A stretch of DNA of 28,655 nucleotides from CAZCGA01 sp964498075. Its GTDB lineage: Bacteria > Desulfobacterota > Binatia > HRBIN30. The translations under genes were made by a program, and so were the position numbers. The stretch lies in the NCBI GenBank assembly GCA_964498075.1, contig CAZCGA010000080.1, forward strand, positions 1 through 28,655. Direction: 5' to 3'. Shown one piece after another: positions 14,150-21,195 of the stretch. The notes beneath the pieces were generated by a model. The model ran no database searches, was not told the DNA's origin, and saw only the letters and a list, made by a program, of their open reading frames with translations. The first letter of the stretch is position 1, and every line of letters starts with the position of its first letter.

Positions 14150-14584
14150 TCACGTCGCTTCCTCGCCGCGCTCGGGCGAGACGCGTACGGTCTCGAACCG
14201 GGTCAACGTCACCTGGCCCGGCGGCGAGCCGCGTGGCTTGCGCACGTCGGCGCAGGTGCTGACGTGGACCGTCACCCGACCGCCGTGCCGGGCCTTCGAG
14301 TAGCCGGCGGCGAGCGCTGCCGCGAACCGCAGCGTCGCACGCGGCAGCCGCCAGATGCCTTCGGGGTTGCGCACCACCACATGCGAGCCGGATTCGCCGG
14401 AGACGTGTAGCCAAAAGTCCCTCGGCGATGCCAACTTGAAGGTGAGGATGTCGTTGTCAGTGGCGGCCTTGCCGACGAGGACCACGAACCCTTCTGACGA
14501 CACGAAGCGGCGCGCCACCACCCTCCCGTGCCAGATGCCCGCGTCGGCGTCGGTGGGCCGATCTGCGCCGTGCCGCACCGTCAC
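14150..14584 (-). CDS. stand-alone NFACT-R (DUF814) domain protein
   Basis: The 144-residue protein consists almost wholly of the NFACT-R domain found at the C-terminus of Rqc2/RqcH/FbpA-type proteins, which bind ribosomal RNA or tRNA in stalled-ribosome quality control. The diagnostic features are RRFVSSEGFVVLVGK, the block LASPRDFWLHVSGESGSHVVVR, the helix TLRFAAALAAGYSKAR and the terminal DVRKPRGSPPGQV. The NFACT-N catalytic-like domain and the coiled coils of full RqcH are absent, so it cannot be a complete RqcH. Start GTG 14584 overlaps the upstream TGA as GTGA. The upstream gene encodes a secreted beta-propeller protein, an odd partner. Nucleic-acid binding is the likely activity; the process is unknown. 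Confidence 0.88.
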   Translation of the reverse strand: MTVRHGADRPTDADAGIWHGRVVARRFVSSEGFVVLVGKAATDNDILTFKLASPRDFWLHVSGESGSHVVVRNPEGIWRLPRATLRFAAALAAGYSKARHGGRVTVHVSTCADVRKPRGSPPGQVTLTRFETVRVSPERGEEAT

Positions 14585-16134
14585 TGGCCCACGGCGAAGA
14601 GGGTCGCGTTGTTGATCGCGTAGACGGTTCCGTCGGGGCCGATGACCGTCGGGGTGTACGCTTCACCGATCCCCGATGTCAGCACGATCGACTCCGACAA
14701 CGTCCCCGTCGTCAGGTCCCAACGGTAGAGGATGCCGTCCTCGTTGTTGGCGAGTACCGACCGAGTGAGTGGATCGACGGCCGCGGTGTTGATGCACCAC
14801 TCGCGGACGGCGTTGGGATGGTCCGGACGGAACTCGTCGTCCGGGGTCGGTCCGGCAACCGTCAGCACCTCACGCATCACCGGCACTGCGGACAGCGGAT
14901 CGCTCATCGTGTCGTTTGGATCAACCACGGCGATGCGATTCACGCCGTCGCCGCCGCCTTGCACGTAGTCGTTGTACTTCGTCATCAGCAGATAGCTCGA
15001 TCCACCTTGATAGGACGCCACCGTCGCGGCAGGAACGACGGACGCGGTGTGGTCCCACCCGAATGCGCCGGGAGCGCCCCTGGGTTGCAGCATCGGATCG
15101 AAGTGCAGCAGCCAGCCGCGGCCGTGGTGCGAGAAGAACGGCGCTTCGAGAATCCCAAAGTAGACGTCGCCGTCGGGTCCGACGGTCGGCGATGCCGTGC
15201 CGTCGTCGTGTAGGCTGGCATCCACACCCGTCGCGGGATCGTGGAGGCGGACCGCCGCGGTCGTCGCCAGCGTCTTGCCGTTGAGGGCGAGCAGGTATCC
15301 GGGGGCGCCGCCCTGCCCATTGCCCTCACTGACGGCGACGTAGACCGTCTTCTGGTCGTTGCTCAGCGCCGGACCACAGTTGTGCACCACCTTCGTAATG
15401 TTGCCATCGCCGGCGGCAGCGGCAGCCGCCACCCATCGGCCACGGCCGGTGCGCGAGATCCGCGCGATCCCGCTTTGCAGATTCAACGGCGTCGGTCCGG
15501 TGACCTGGAAGCCGAAGAACAAGTTGCCGCGCGTGTCCACCGTGATCGGGGTGTTGATGTACACCTCGGCGAGATAGGCATTCGGGTTGGCGTTGAAGTT
15601 GCGCCGCCCGTAGAAGACCATCCGCCGCACCCTGCCACGAAGTGCAGAGTCCGGCCGCGTGCGATAGTAGAGGGTCCCGCCACCGCCGGGGAGCCAGACC
15701 CTCAAGCGCGTCAGCGCCGGCGAGAAGCTCGGCGTCCACCCGTGCGGCGGCAGGCTGTAGTCGGTGGCCAGGGTCCACAGCAGGGTGCCATCGCTGCCGC
15801 GGCGCGCTTCGAGCTGGAAGCCGTCGGTCGCCCCGGTCTTGACGGGAACGATCACGGTGTTGCTGCGCGTCACCATCGGCGATCCGTAGTGAATCAGCAG
15901 GTCGTCGCCGCTGTATTGCGGCGCCAGGTCCACCGGGGCCTGCCAGTGGATGCGATTGAGCGGCTGCGTCGCGACGCTGGAGACGGCGGTGTGCTGCGCG
16001 TTCCGGCCATGGCCGCCCCAGAGGAGTGGCGTCAGCTGTGCTTCGACCGCGCCGGGCAGCAGCAACAGTGCCGCAAGCGCGCCGACGCGCCCGACGTAGA
16101 GGACGCGCGTACGGAACAGTGATCGCTGTCTCAT
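14581..16134 (-). CDS. secreted PQQ-like beta-propeller protein
   Basis: The 517-residue protein starts at ATG 16134 with a classic signal peptide (basic MRQRSLFRTR, hydrophobic VGALAALLLLPG, cleavage near VEAQ). The mature part has repeated blade-like units with phrases such as LLWTLATDY, NLFFGFQVTG, GYLLALNGKTL, GDVYFGILE, GILYRWDLTTG and GTVYAINNATLF, typical of PQQ-dehydrogenase-like WD or YVTN propellers. Nothing shows a bound cofactor or catalytic residues. It is probably a periplasmic or exported scaffold or binding protein. An open frame extends 52 codons further upstream, but those codons have no signal-like or homologous character, so I excluded them. It is translationally coupled to the NFACT-R gene. 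Confidence 0.83.
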   Translation of the reverse strand: MRQRSLFRTRVLYVGRVGALAALLLLPGAVEAQLTPLLWGGHGRNAQHTAVSSVATQPLNRIHWQAPVDLAPQYSGDDLLIHYGSPMVTRSNTVIVPVKTGATDGFQLEARRGSDGTLLWTLATDYSLPPHGWTPSFSPALTRLRVWLPGGGGTLYYRTRPDSALRGRVRRMVFYGRRNFNANPNAYLAEVYINTPITVDTRGNLFFGFQVTGPTPLNLQSGIARISRTGRGRWVAAAAAAGDGNITKVVHNCGPALSNDQKTVYVAVSEGNGQGGAPGYLLALNGKTLATTAAVRLHDPATGVDASLHDDGTASPTVGPDGDVYFGILEAPFFSHHGRGWLLHFDPMLQPRGAPGAFGWDHTASVVPAATVASYQGGSSYLLMTKYNDYVQGGGDGVNRIAVVDPNDTMSDPLSAVPVMREVLTVAGPTPDDEFRPDHPNAVREWCINTAAVDPLTRSVLANNEDGILYRWDLTTGTLSESIVLTSGIGEAYTPTVIGPDGTVYAINNATLFAVGQ

Positions 16135-16532
16135 CTCAACGACTCGCTCATACTTGGCCGACGGGGAACTGCTCCCTATTACTACAGAGTCACCGGAATC
16201 GGTACTGTCCAAGTTCGAATGAGGCGAGGTCTCGCGACTCGGTTGGTCCGACGAAGCTGGGTCCCCTTCCCTGCGAGAGAGTGTCGACAAATGCGAAGAG
16301 CGTGCCCTTCGACGGGGCTCAGGACATGCTTCGAGAGCCTCAGCACGAACGGTCTGAGAGTCAATTGATTCAGAATGACAAGCAGTTTTCCGTTCGCCCT
16401 GAGGAGCCGCCCTCTCTTGGCGGCGTCTCGAAGGGCTGCCTCTCTAGCACAGTACGCGCGAATCGAAACGAATTGTCAGGCTTTTGGCAACGCGCTACTG
16501 TCGGCACCACGCGGCACAGCCGGAGGCAGGCC
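16135..16532. other. intergenic region with dispersed repeat
   Basis: No gene is supported between the propeller gene (minus) and the GH4 gene (plus). An open plus frame running in from 16026 is continuous with GH4 but has no homologous character before 16533. The main structure is the inverted-repeat element at 16304-16436. Promoters for the two divergent genes must lie here; none is obvious. Confidence 0.6.
16304..16436. repeat. palindromic element with GCCCTTCGA ends
   Basis: The ends GCCCTTCGA (16304-16312) and its near complement up to 16436 are inverted. Inside, the left part (GGGCTCAGGACATGCTTCGA and on to GCACGAACGG) and the right part (CCGTTCGCCCTGAGGAGCCG and on) are loosely complementary, and the right part holds a GCCGCC/GGCGGC hairpin. 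The same hairpin and the CGAACGG end occur at 10550-10722, and a 30-bp piece recurs at 12676-12705. It is a non-coding dispersed repeat. Confidence 0.72.
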
Positions 16533-17831
16533 ATGGCAAAGATCGCACTCATCGGCGCGGGCAGCGTCGTGTTCGCCAAGAACCTCATCGGCGACATCCT
16601 GAGCTTCCCCGAGCTCGCCGACGCGCACATTGCGTTGATGGACGTCGACGCCGACCGCTTGCACACCGCGGGGCGCATGACCCAGAAGGTGGCCGCGGCG
16701 TTGCACGTGCAGCCGACGATCACCAGCCACGCCGACCGTCGGGCCGCGCTGACCGATGCGGACTACGTGATCAACACCATCCAAGTCGGGGGCTACCGGC
16801 CGTCCACGGTGGTCGACTTCGAGGTGCCGAAGCGGCACCGCCTGCGCCAGACCATCGCCGACACGCTCGGCGTCGGCGGCATCATGCGGGCGTTGCGCAC
16901 CATTCCGGTGTTGACCGACATCTGCCGCGACATGGAGGCGGTGTGCCCCGAGGCCTGGCTGCTCAACTACACCAATCCGATGGCCATGAACTGCTGGGCG
17001 CTGTCGCGTCTGACGCCGATCCGCACCGTCGGGCTGTGTCACAGCGTGCAGGGTACCGCCACGCAGCTCGCCGCCGACATCGGTGTGCCGTACGGGGAGA
17101 TCACCTACCAAGCGGCCGGCATCAACCACATGTCCTTCTACCTGCGCTTCGAGCGCCGGGGCGAGGACCTGTACCCGCTGATCCGCAAGGTCGTGACCGA
17201 CGGGCGCGTGCCTGACGGCAACCGCGTGCGCTACGAGATGCTGATGCGCCTCGGCTACTTCGTCACCGAGTCGAGCGAGCACTTCGCCGAGTACACGCCG
17301 TACTTCATCCGCCGCGACCGCCCGGACGTGATCGAGCGTTTCAACGTGCCGCTCGACGAGTACCTCAGCCGCTGCGAGTTCATGGACCGCTTCTGGGCCG
17401 ACATGCAGACGTTCTTCGAAGGTGACGAGCCGATTGCGGACATCGAACGCAGCCACGAGTACGGCGCGTTGATCATTCACAGCATCGAGACGGGCAAGCC
17501 GCGGGTCGTCTACGGCAACGTGCCGAACCGCGAGCTGATCACCAACCTGCAGGCGGGCTGCTGCGTCGAGGTGCCGTGTCTGGTCGACGGCAACGGCATC
17601 CAGCCGACGCGCATCCGCGACTTACCGCCCCAGCTCGCCGCCCTCATCATGACCAACGTGAACGTGCAGTCGCTCGCCGTGGAGGCGGCGCTGACCGGCA
17701 AGCGCGAGCACGTCTACCACGCCGCGATGCTCGACCCGCACACGGCGGCGGAGCTGACGCTCGACGAGATATGGCAGCTGGTCGACGACCTCATCGATGC
17801 GCACGGCGACATGATTCCGCCGTTGCAGTGA
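16533..17831 (+). CDS. glycoside hydrolase family 4 (alpha-galactosidase/alpha-glucosidase type)
   Basis: GH4 enzymes cleave glycosides by a redox-elimination mechanism needing NAD+ and a divalent metal. The 432-residue protein opens with the dinucleotide-binding IALIGAGSVVFAKNLIGD. It has NYTNPMA (residues 145-151) and the metal ligands Cys169 in LCHSVQGT and His199 in AAGINHM, as expected for the family. DTLGVGGIMRALRTIP is typical of the MelA/AglA branch, which acts on non-phosphorylated alpha-glycosides. ATG 16533 is preceded by GGAGGCAGG, an excellent ribosome site. A sugar nucleotidyltransferase starts 9 bp after the stop, so the pair probably forms an operon for glycoside use or remodelling. 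There is no transporter nearby. Confidence 0.94.
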   Translation: MAKIALIGAGSVVFAKNLIGDILSFPELADAHIALMDVDADRLHTAGRMTQKVAAALHVQPTITSHADRRAALTDADYVINTIQVGGYRPSTVVDFEVPKRHRLRQTIADTLGVGGIMRALRTIPVLTDICRDMEAVCPEAWLLNYTNPMAMNCWALSRLTPIRTVGLCHSVQGTATQLAADIGVPYGEITYQAAGINHMSFYLRFERRGEDLYPLIRKVVTDGRVPDGNRVRYEMLMRLGYFVTESSEHFAEYTPYFIRRDRPDVIERFNVPLDEYLSRCEFMDRFWADMQTFFEGDEPIADIERSHEYGALIIHSIETGKPRVVYGNVPNRELITNLQAGCCVEVPCLVDGNGIQPTRIRDLPPQLAALIMTNVNVQSLAVEAALTGKREHVYHAAMLDPHTAAELTLDEIWQLVDDLIDAHGDMIPPLQ

Positions 17832-17840
17832 GCGCACGCG

Positions 17841-18575
17841 GTGTCTCCCGGGCAACTCTCAGCGGTAATCCTTGCGGCCGGCGCGGGCGCGCGGCTCGGC
17901 GAGCTGGGTCGCCGCTACTCCAAGCCGCTGGTGCCCGTCGCCGGGCAGCCGTTGATCGAATGGATCATCCGCAGCTTGCGCGCCGCGGCTGTCGAACGCT
18001 TCGTCGTCGTCGGGCATGTGAGTGATGCGAGCTTGGCGGCGTTCCTCCGCGCCGCGCATCCAGACATCACGCTCGTCACGCAGGCCGAGCGACGCGGCAT
18101 CGCCGACGCGTTGCGCGTCGCCTTGCCGCGAGTCGCCCGCGAATCGGCCTACCTAGCGTGCGCGTGCGACAGTCTGTTCGAGCCCGAAGACCTGCGGCGG
18201 CTGGTTGCGGCGGGAGAGCGCGCGCCGGCGGAGGCAGTCATCGGTGTCGTCGAGATGGGAACCGAGGCCACCGCCAGCCGCAGCGCGGTGTGCCTCGACG
18301 GCGATCACGTGCTGGAGATCGTGGAGAAGCCGGCGGCGGGCGCGGCGCCGTCCGGTTTCGTCGCCATGCCCGTGTACTGGCTCTCGCGCTCGGCGTCGCC
18401 GTACATTGAAGCCGACGCGCCCCTCGGGGGCGAAGCCTACATCACCACTGCCCTCAACGCGTTCATTCAAGCCGGCGGCCGCGTGCGTGCCGTGCGCATG
18501 TCCGGCCGCTTGGAAATCACCACGGCGGAAGACGTGGCGCGCGCCGAGGCATGGCTCGTCCGGCCCGGAACGTAA
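17841..18575 (+). CDS. sugar-phosphate nucleotidyltransferase-like protein
   Basis: The enzyme is expected to transfer a nucleotidyl group to a sugar-1-phosphate or related phosphate. The 244-residue protein has the Rossmann-like N-terminus VILAAGAGARLGELGRRYSKPLVPVAGQPLIEW in reduced form: the GxG...RL loop at 13-20 and the uridylyl-binding KPL lysine. ACDSLFEPED carries the metal-binding Asp, and EIVEKP is the conserved strand-loop of RfbA/GlmU/GalU-type enzymes. There is no left-handed helix domain, so a bifunctional GlmU is excluded. The start is GTG 17841, 9 bp after the GH4 stop. The donor and sugar cannot be told. Confidence 0.88.
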   Translation: MSPGQLSAVILAAGAGARLGELGRRYSKPLVPVAGQPLIEWIIRSLRAAAVERFVVVGHVSDASLAAFLRAAHPDITLVTQAERRGIADALRVALPRVARESAYLACACDSLFEPEDLRRLVAAGERAPAEAVIGVVEMGTEATASRSAVCLDGDHVLEIVEKPAAGAAPSGFVAMPVYWLSRSASPYIEADAPLGGEAYITTALNAFIQAGGRVRAVRMSGRLEITTAEDVARAEAWLVRPGT

Positions 18576-18592
18576 CGATCCTGTCGGCGGCA

Positions 18593-18970
18593 TCACGCCA
18601 CCTCGGCCGCAACGCGCTTCCGGCAGACGGCTTCGATGTTGTGACCGTCTGGATCAAGCACGAACGCAGCATAGTAGTCCGGATCGTACTCGGGACGCAG
18701 CCCCGGGGAACCGTTGGGTCGGGCACCGACAAAAAGGGCTGCTGCGTAGAACCCGTCGACGTCGGCGCGCGACGCAGCCGTGAAAGCCAGATGCAGCGTG
18801 GGAAACGGCGGACTCGTTGCGATGATTCCGAACGCCCAGCTCGCAGCACCGAAGCCGATAGCCTGCCCGTCTTGTCCGAGGACGCGAACGCCGAGCGGCT
18901 CGATCACGCGCTCGTAGAAGGAGCGGCTACGATCGAGATCGCTGACCGGCAGATTGAAGTGATCGATCAC
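18593..18970 (-). CDS. VOC (glyoxalase/bleomycin resistance) superfamily protein
   Basis: The 125-residue protein has one pair of beta-alpha-beta-beta-beta modules of the vicinal oxygen chelate fold. It starts with IDHFNLPVSDLDRSRSFYE (metal-type His near residue 4) and ends with FVLDPDGHNIEAVCR (Glu of the second module). Members include glyoxalase I, dioxygenases and antibiotic-binding proteins; nothing here assigns a substrate. The GTG at 18970 overlaps the methyltransferase stop as GTGA, which fixes the start; a longer frame reaching 19045 lies inside the upstream gene. It converges with the nucleotidyltransferase, with stops 17 bp apart. Confidence 0.87.
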   Translation of the reverse strand: MIDHFNLPVSDLDRSRSFYERVIEPLGVRVLGQDGQAIGFGAASWAFGIIATSPPFPTLHLAFTAASRADVDGFYAAALFVGARPNGSPGLRPEYDPDYYAAFVLDPDGHNIEAVCRKRVAAEVA

Positions 18971-19641
18971 TCGATCTCCCGTTCTCCAAGCCCGAGGCGC
19001 GTCCGGTCTTCCCAAGGCAACCGGCGCCAGACACTTGCCAGCCACGGTTGCTGCTCACGTGGCAAGCCGGGCGGGCGGTAGTAGTGCGCCAGCTCCGCGA
19101 AGCCGGCGGCTGACACATACGTTCGCCACGTCTGCAGGCGATGATAGGCGCCGTAGCGCCCGCGGTTCCAGCCTTCCTCATCTTGGCCGCGCGGGTTGGA
19201 GGTGAACAGCACGCCCCGCCGCTTCAGCGTTGCGTGCAGCTGGCGCAACACGCGGGGCAGCTCCTGGGTGGGTACATGGAACAGCGCGGCGTTGGCGAAC
19301 GCGCCATCGAAATGGCCAGGCGGGAGATCGAGCTTGAGAAAATCCTGTTTCCAGACTTCGCAACCGCTGTAGGCGCGCGCCATTTCGACGAAGCGGGCGG
19401 CGCCTTCCAAGCCGACGGCGATGTGACCGAGCGCGCCAAACACCTTGAGGTCGCGCCCCGGCCCGCAGCCAAGATCGAGGATGGTGAACGGCGGCGTACC
19501 TTCGATGGCGCGCAACAGCGCCTCGATGTTCTGGCTGACGTCGTGGTCGCGCGTGCCTTCCCAGAAATCTTCGGCGCGTTCGTTGTAGTGTTCCAGCGTG
19601 CGGCCGGCGATCATTTCCACGTCGTGCGGATTCAGCTTCAT
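18967..19641 (-). CDS. class I SAM-dependent methyltransferase
   Basis: The 224-residue protein has a Rossmann methyltransferase domain. Motif I is ILDLGCGPGRDLKVF (about 54-68), and the acidic loop after strand 2 follows GHIAVGLEGA. Motif IV lies in FDGAFANAALFHVP, and RQLHATLKRRGVLFTSNPRG is the usual post-IV helix and strand. The N-terminal 45 residues, with HYNERAEDFWEGTRDHDVSQN, form a substrate-side cap seen in a family of small-molecule methyltransferases. ATG 19641 fits. It is coupled by a 4-bp overlap to a VOC protein, suggesting one small-molecule pathway, but the substrate is unknown. Confidence 0.92.
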   Translation of the reverse strand: MKLNPHDVEMIAGRTLEHYNERAEDFWEGTRDHDVSQNIEALLRAIEGTPPFTILDLGCGPGRDLKVFGALGHIAVGLEGAARFVEMARAYSGCEVWKQDFLKLDLPPGHFDGAFANAALFHVPTQELPRVLRQLHATLKRRGVLFTSNPRGQDEEGWNRGRYGAYHRLQTWRTYVSAAGFAELAHYYRPPGLPREQQPWLASVWRRLPWEDRTRLGLGEREIE

Positions 19642-19746
19642 GTACTCTCGATCCCGACCCGCAGTGGGAGAGCCACGATCATCAGCCCAATGGGACAGCC
19701 TCGCCCTGTTAGCGCTTCCCCGAGGGCGGGTGGTTCCCCACCGAGT

Positions 19747-19983
19747 TCATCCCGTTGCGCGACGCAATGCAGTCTCCACGCCCTGCGGAAGGTCGAGCGC
19801 AAGGAAGAACTTCTCGGGGTACAGGTAGTCTTCGCCTGACTCGTCGATCACGCGAACGAGATTGTGCTCGGCGTCGGCATCTGGGAGAGCTTGGTAGATC
19901 TTGCGCAGCTCAAGAGACGCCGGGTACCCGGTGTTCCGAACGCAAACTACGAAGCGCTTCTTGCTGGCGATTGTCCTCGGCAT
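19747..19983 (-). CDS. small conserved protein of a two-gene cassette (unknown function)
   Basis: The 78-residue protein is soluble and acidic in the middle, with RFVVCVRNTGYPASLELRK, then IYQALPDADAEHN and RVIDESGEDYLYPEKFF. Its style resembles a widespread group of small hypothetical proteins with the string VIDESGEDYLYP. The start at 19983 lies only 7 bp after the stop of the frameshifted small gene 19991-20225, so the two form one transcription unit. The paired small genes recall toxin-antitoxin or DNA-protein modules, but I know of no demonstrated function. Confidence 0.78.
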   Translation of the reverse strand: MPRTIASKKRFVVCVRNTGYPASLELRKIYQALPDADAEHNLVRVIDESGEDYLYPEKFFLALDLPQGVETALRRATG

Positions 19984-19990
19984 GGTTTGT

Positions 19991-20225
19991 TCACCTGAGC
20001 AATCGTTTCACCCTCAGCTCTCTTCTACCAATTCCCGTCGCCTCGTACCAATGAACTTCGGACTTCGCAGACGAACCCATCAGCGAGACGGACCGTCGCA
20101 ATTCCTTTCCGCTTGCGCCACCGTCCACGACCATACAGCCGTCGTAGCCGGGCGCGATCCCGGATCGAGTGCGCGACGGCAATTGTCTCGACCTGCCGGA
20201 TGGGACCGATGAGCTCGAAGTACAT
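19991..20225 (-). pseudogene. small basic protein, first gene of the cassette, with one-base frameshift
   Basis: From ATG 20225 the frame reads MYFELIGPIRQVETIAVAHS and a basic stretch GRGRWRKRKGIATVRLADG, then loses sense. Removing one A of the AA at 20074-20075 (plus strand) continues as SSAKSEVHWYEATGIGRREL and RVKRLLR up to a TGA at 19991. This makes a coherent 77-residue protein whose length and motifs (HWYEA, GIGRREL) match the pattern I know from unnamed small bacterial proteins. The shift may be a real mutation or an assembly error. The intact frame stops at a TAG in the overlapping reading, so the uncorrected product would be 66 residues with a wrong tail. Confidence 0.72.
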
Positions 20226-20538
20226 CTTCCTCGGCGGCGGTCTATCATCGGTGTCCCGACAGCGCTAACGACTTCTGCACGAGATAGTAGCCCTGCTCCG
20301 CCTTCTCCTCCCACTCCCCCGTCTGATGATTGAAGCGGCCTGCAGCGGGATCTGGTTCTTGATGAAGCCCGGCGACCGGTCGATCCAGCGGACCTCGATT
20401 TCTGTGTCGCAGCCAGGATGCCTGGCCTCCGGCGCAGCGCTCGCGCAGGGTCCCGAGGTTGCGGCGAACGCGCACAGAGTCCTGAGCTTGCGGGAGCATG
20501 ACGTTGTTCGAGGAAACTCGACAGTGTATGTTCCCGCG
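20226..20538. other. gap with possible gene debris
   Basis: No intact gene is seen. On the minus strand, fragments in two frames look protein-like (CDTEIEVRWIDRSPG in one, FNHQTGEWEEKAEQGYYLVQ ending with a stop near 20245 in the other). This could be a decayed gene with a frameshift, but no complete domain is recognisable. The plus frame upstream of 20539 has no homologous character. Confidence 0.4.
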
Positions 20539-21195
20539 ATGTTCGAGTGGCCGAGGTTTGCTGCCCATCTGCATGGCGTTCGATCTCCCGAAGAGCGGAT
20601 AGTCTCGCTGCTGGCTGATCTGGCTGAGCGCATGCCCACGCCGAGCGCGAAGGACGTGCTCTCGGCACTCTTCGAAGACGGCGCTCAGGTGGATGCGATG
20701 GAGCGCCTCGCTCCGCGCCTGCACCACGTCGGTTTCGTCGCGCCTCCCGAGATCAAGGCTGCCGCCATCGAGGAGGTGCTGAGGGAGTCACCTTTTCGAG
20801 ACCAGCTTCGCAAGTTCAAGAGCGAGGTTCTGGCGAAGGAGCTCTCATCACGGCTTGGACGGGACGTGGACGTGATGATCGTGCAGGGGAGCGTGACCGC
20901 GCATCCGGCCCGCAGCCCCGCCGTCGAGATCTTCATCGCCGACCTTCCACCGGAGGAGATCGAGAACCTCGTCGTGCAGGAGACCGGCTGCCACGTGGCG
21001 CTGGCGCTCGAACCGAACGGCTCCTTCGATCGCGTACGTCAGGTTCTCCACGCCGGTGGTTGCTGGGAGAACCCATTGATGCGCGACGGACCCCTGGTGA
21101 ACCACGAGATCCATTCTTCGGTGCTGTATGTGGATGTCCCGGGACGCAAGCGGACGCGTCGCCTCGAGTTCATCACCTTTAACGGGGTTGGGTGA
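20539..21195 (+). CDS. hypothetical 218-aa protein
   Basis: I do not recognise the family. The likely start is ATG 20539; GTG 20524 is an alternative five codons upstream. The N-terminal half is helical and charged (SPEERIVSLLADLAERM, IKAAAIEEVLRESPFRDQLRKFKSEVL). The C-terminal half is probably alpha/beta (VDVMIVQGSV, AVEIFIADLPPEEIENLV, a TGCHVALAL strand, HSSVLYVDVPGRKRTRRLEF). No signal peptide, membrane segment or metal motif is seen. It is the only plus-strand gene between two minus-strand blocks, and its 3' end overlaps the adenylation gene tail by 17 bp. It could be part of the neighbouring cluster's locus or a passenger. Confidence 0.65.
   Translation: MFEWPRFAAHLHGVRSPEERIVSLLADLAERMPTPSAKDVLSALFEDGAQVDAMERLAPRLHHVGFVAPPEIKAAAIEEVLRESPFRDQLRKFKSEVLAKELSSRLGRDVDVMIVQGSVTAHPARSPAVEIFIADLPPEEIENLVVQETGCHVALALEPNGSFDRVRQVLHAGGCWENPLMRDGPLVNHEIHSSVLYVDVPGRKRTRRLEFITFNGVG

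Noticed and set aside
16026..16532. Upstream extension of the GH4 gene
   Set aside because: It translates the complement of the propeller signal-peptide region and the dispersed repeat; the GH4 dinucleotide motif begins right after ATG 16533 with a strong ribosome site.
20245..20727. Minus-strand frame with protein-like fragments
   Set aside because: Protein-like pieces fall in two phases with no complete domain; most of it overlaps the plus-strand 218-aa gene. Kept only as possible gene debris.
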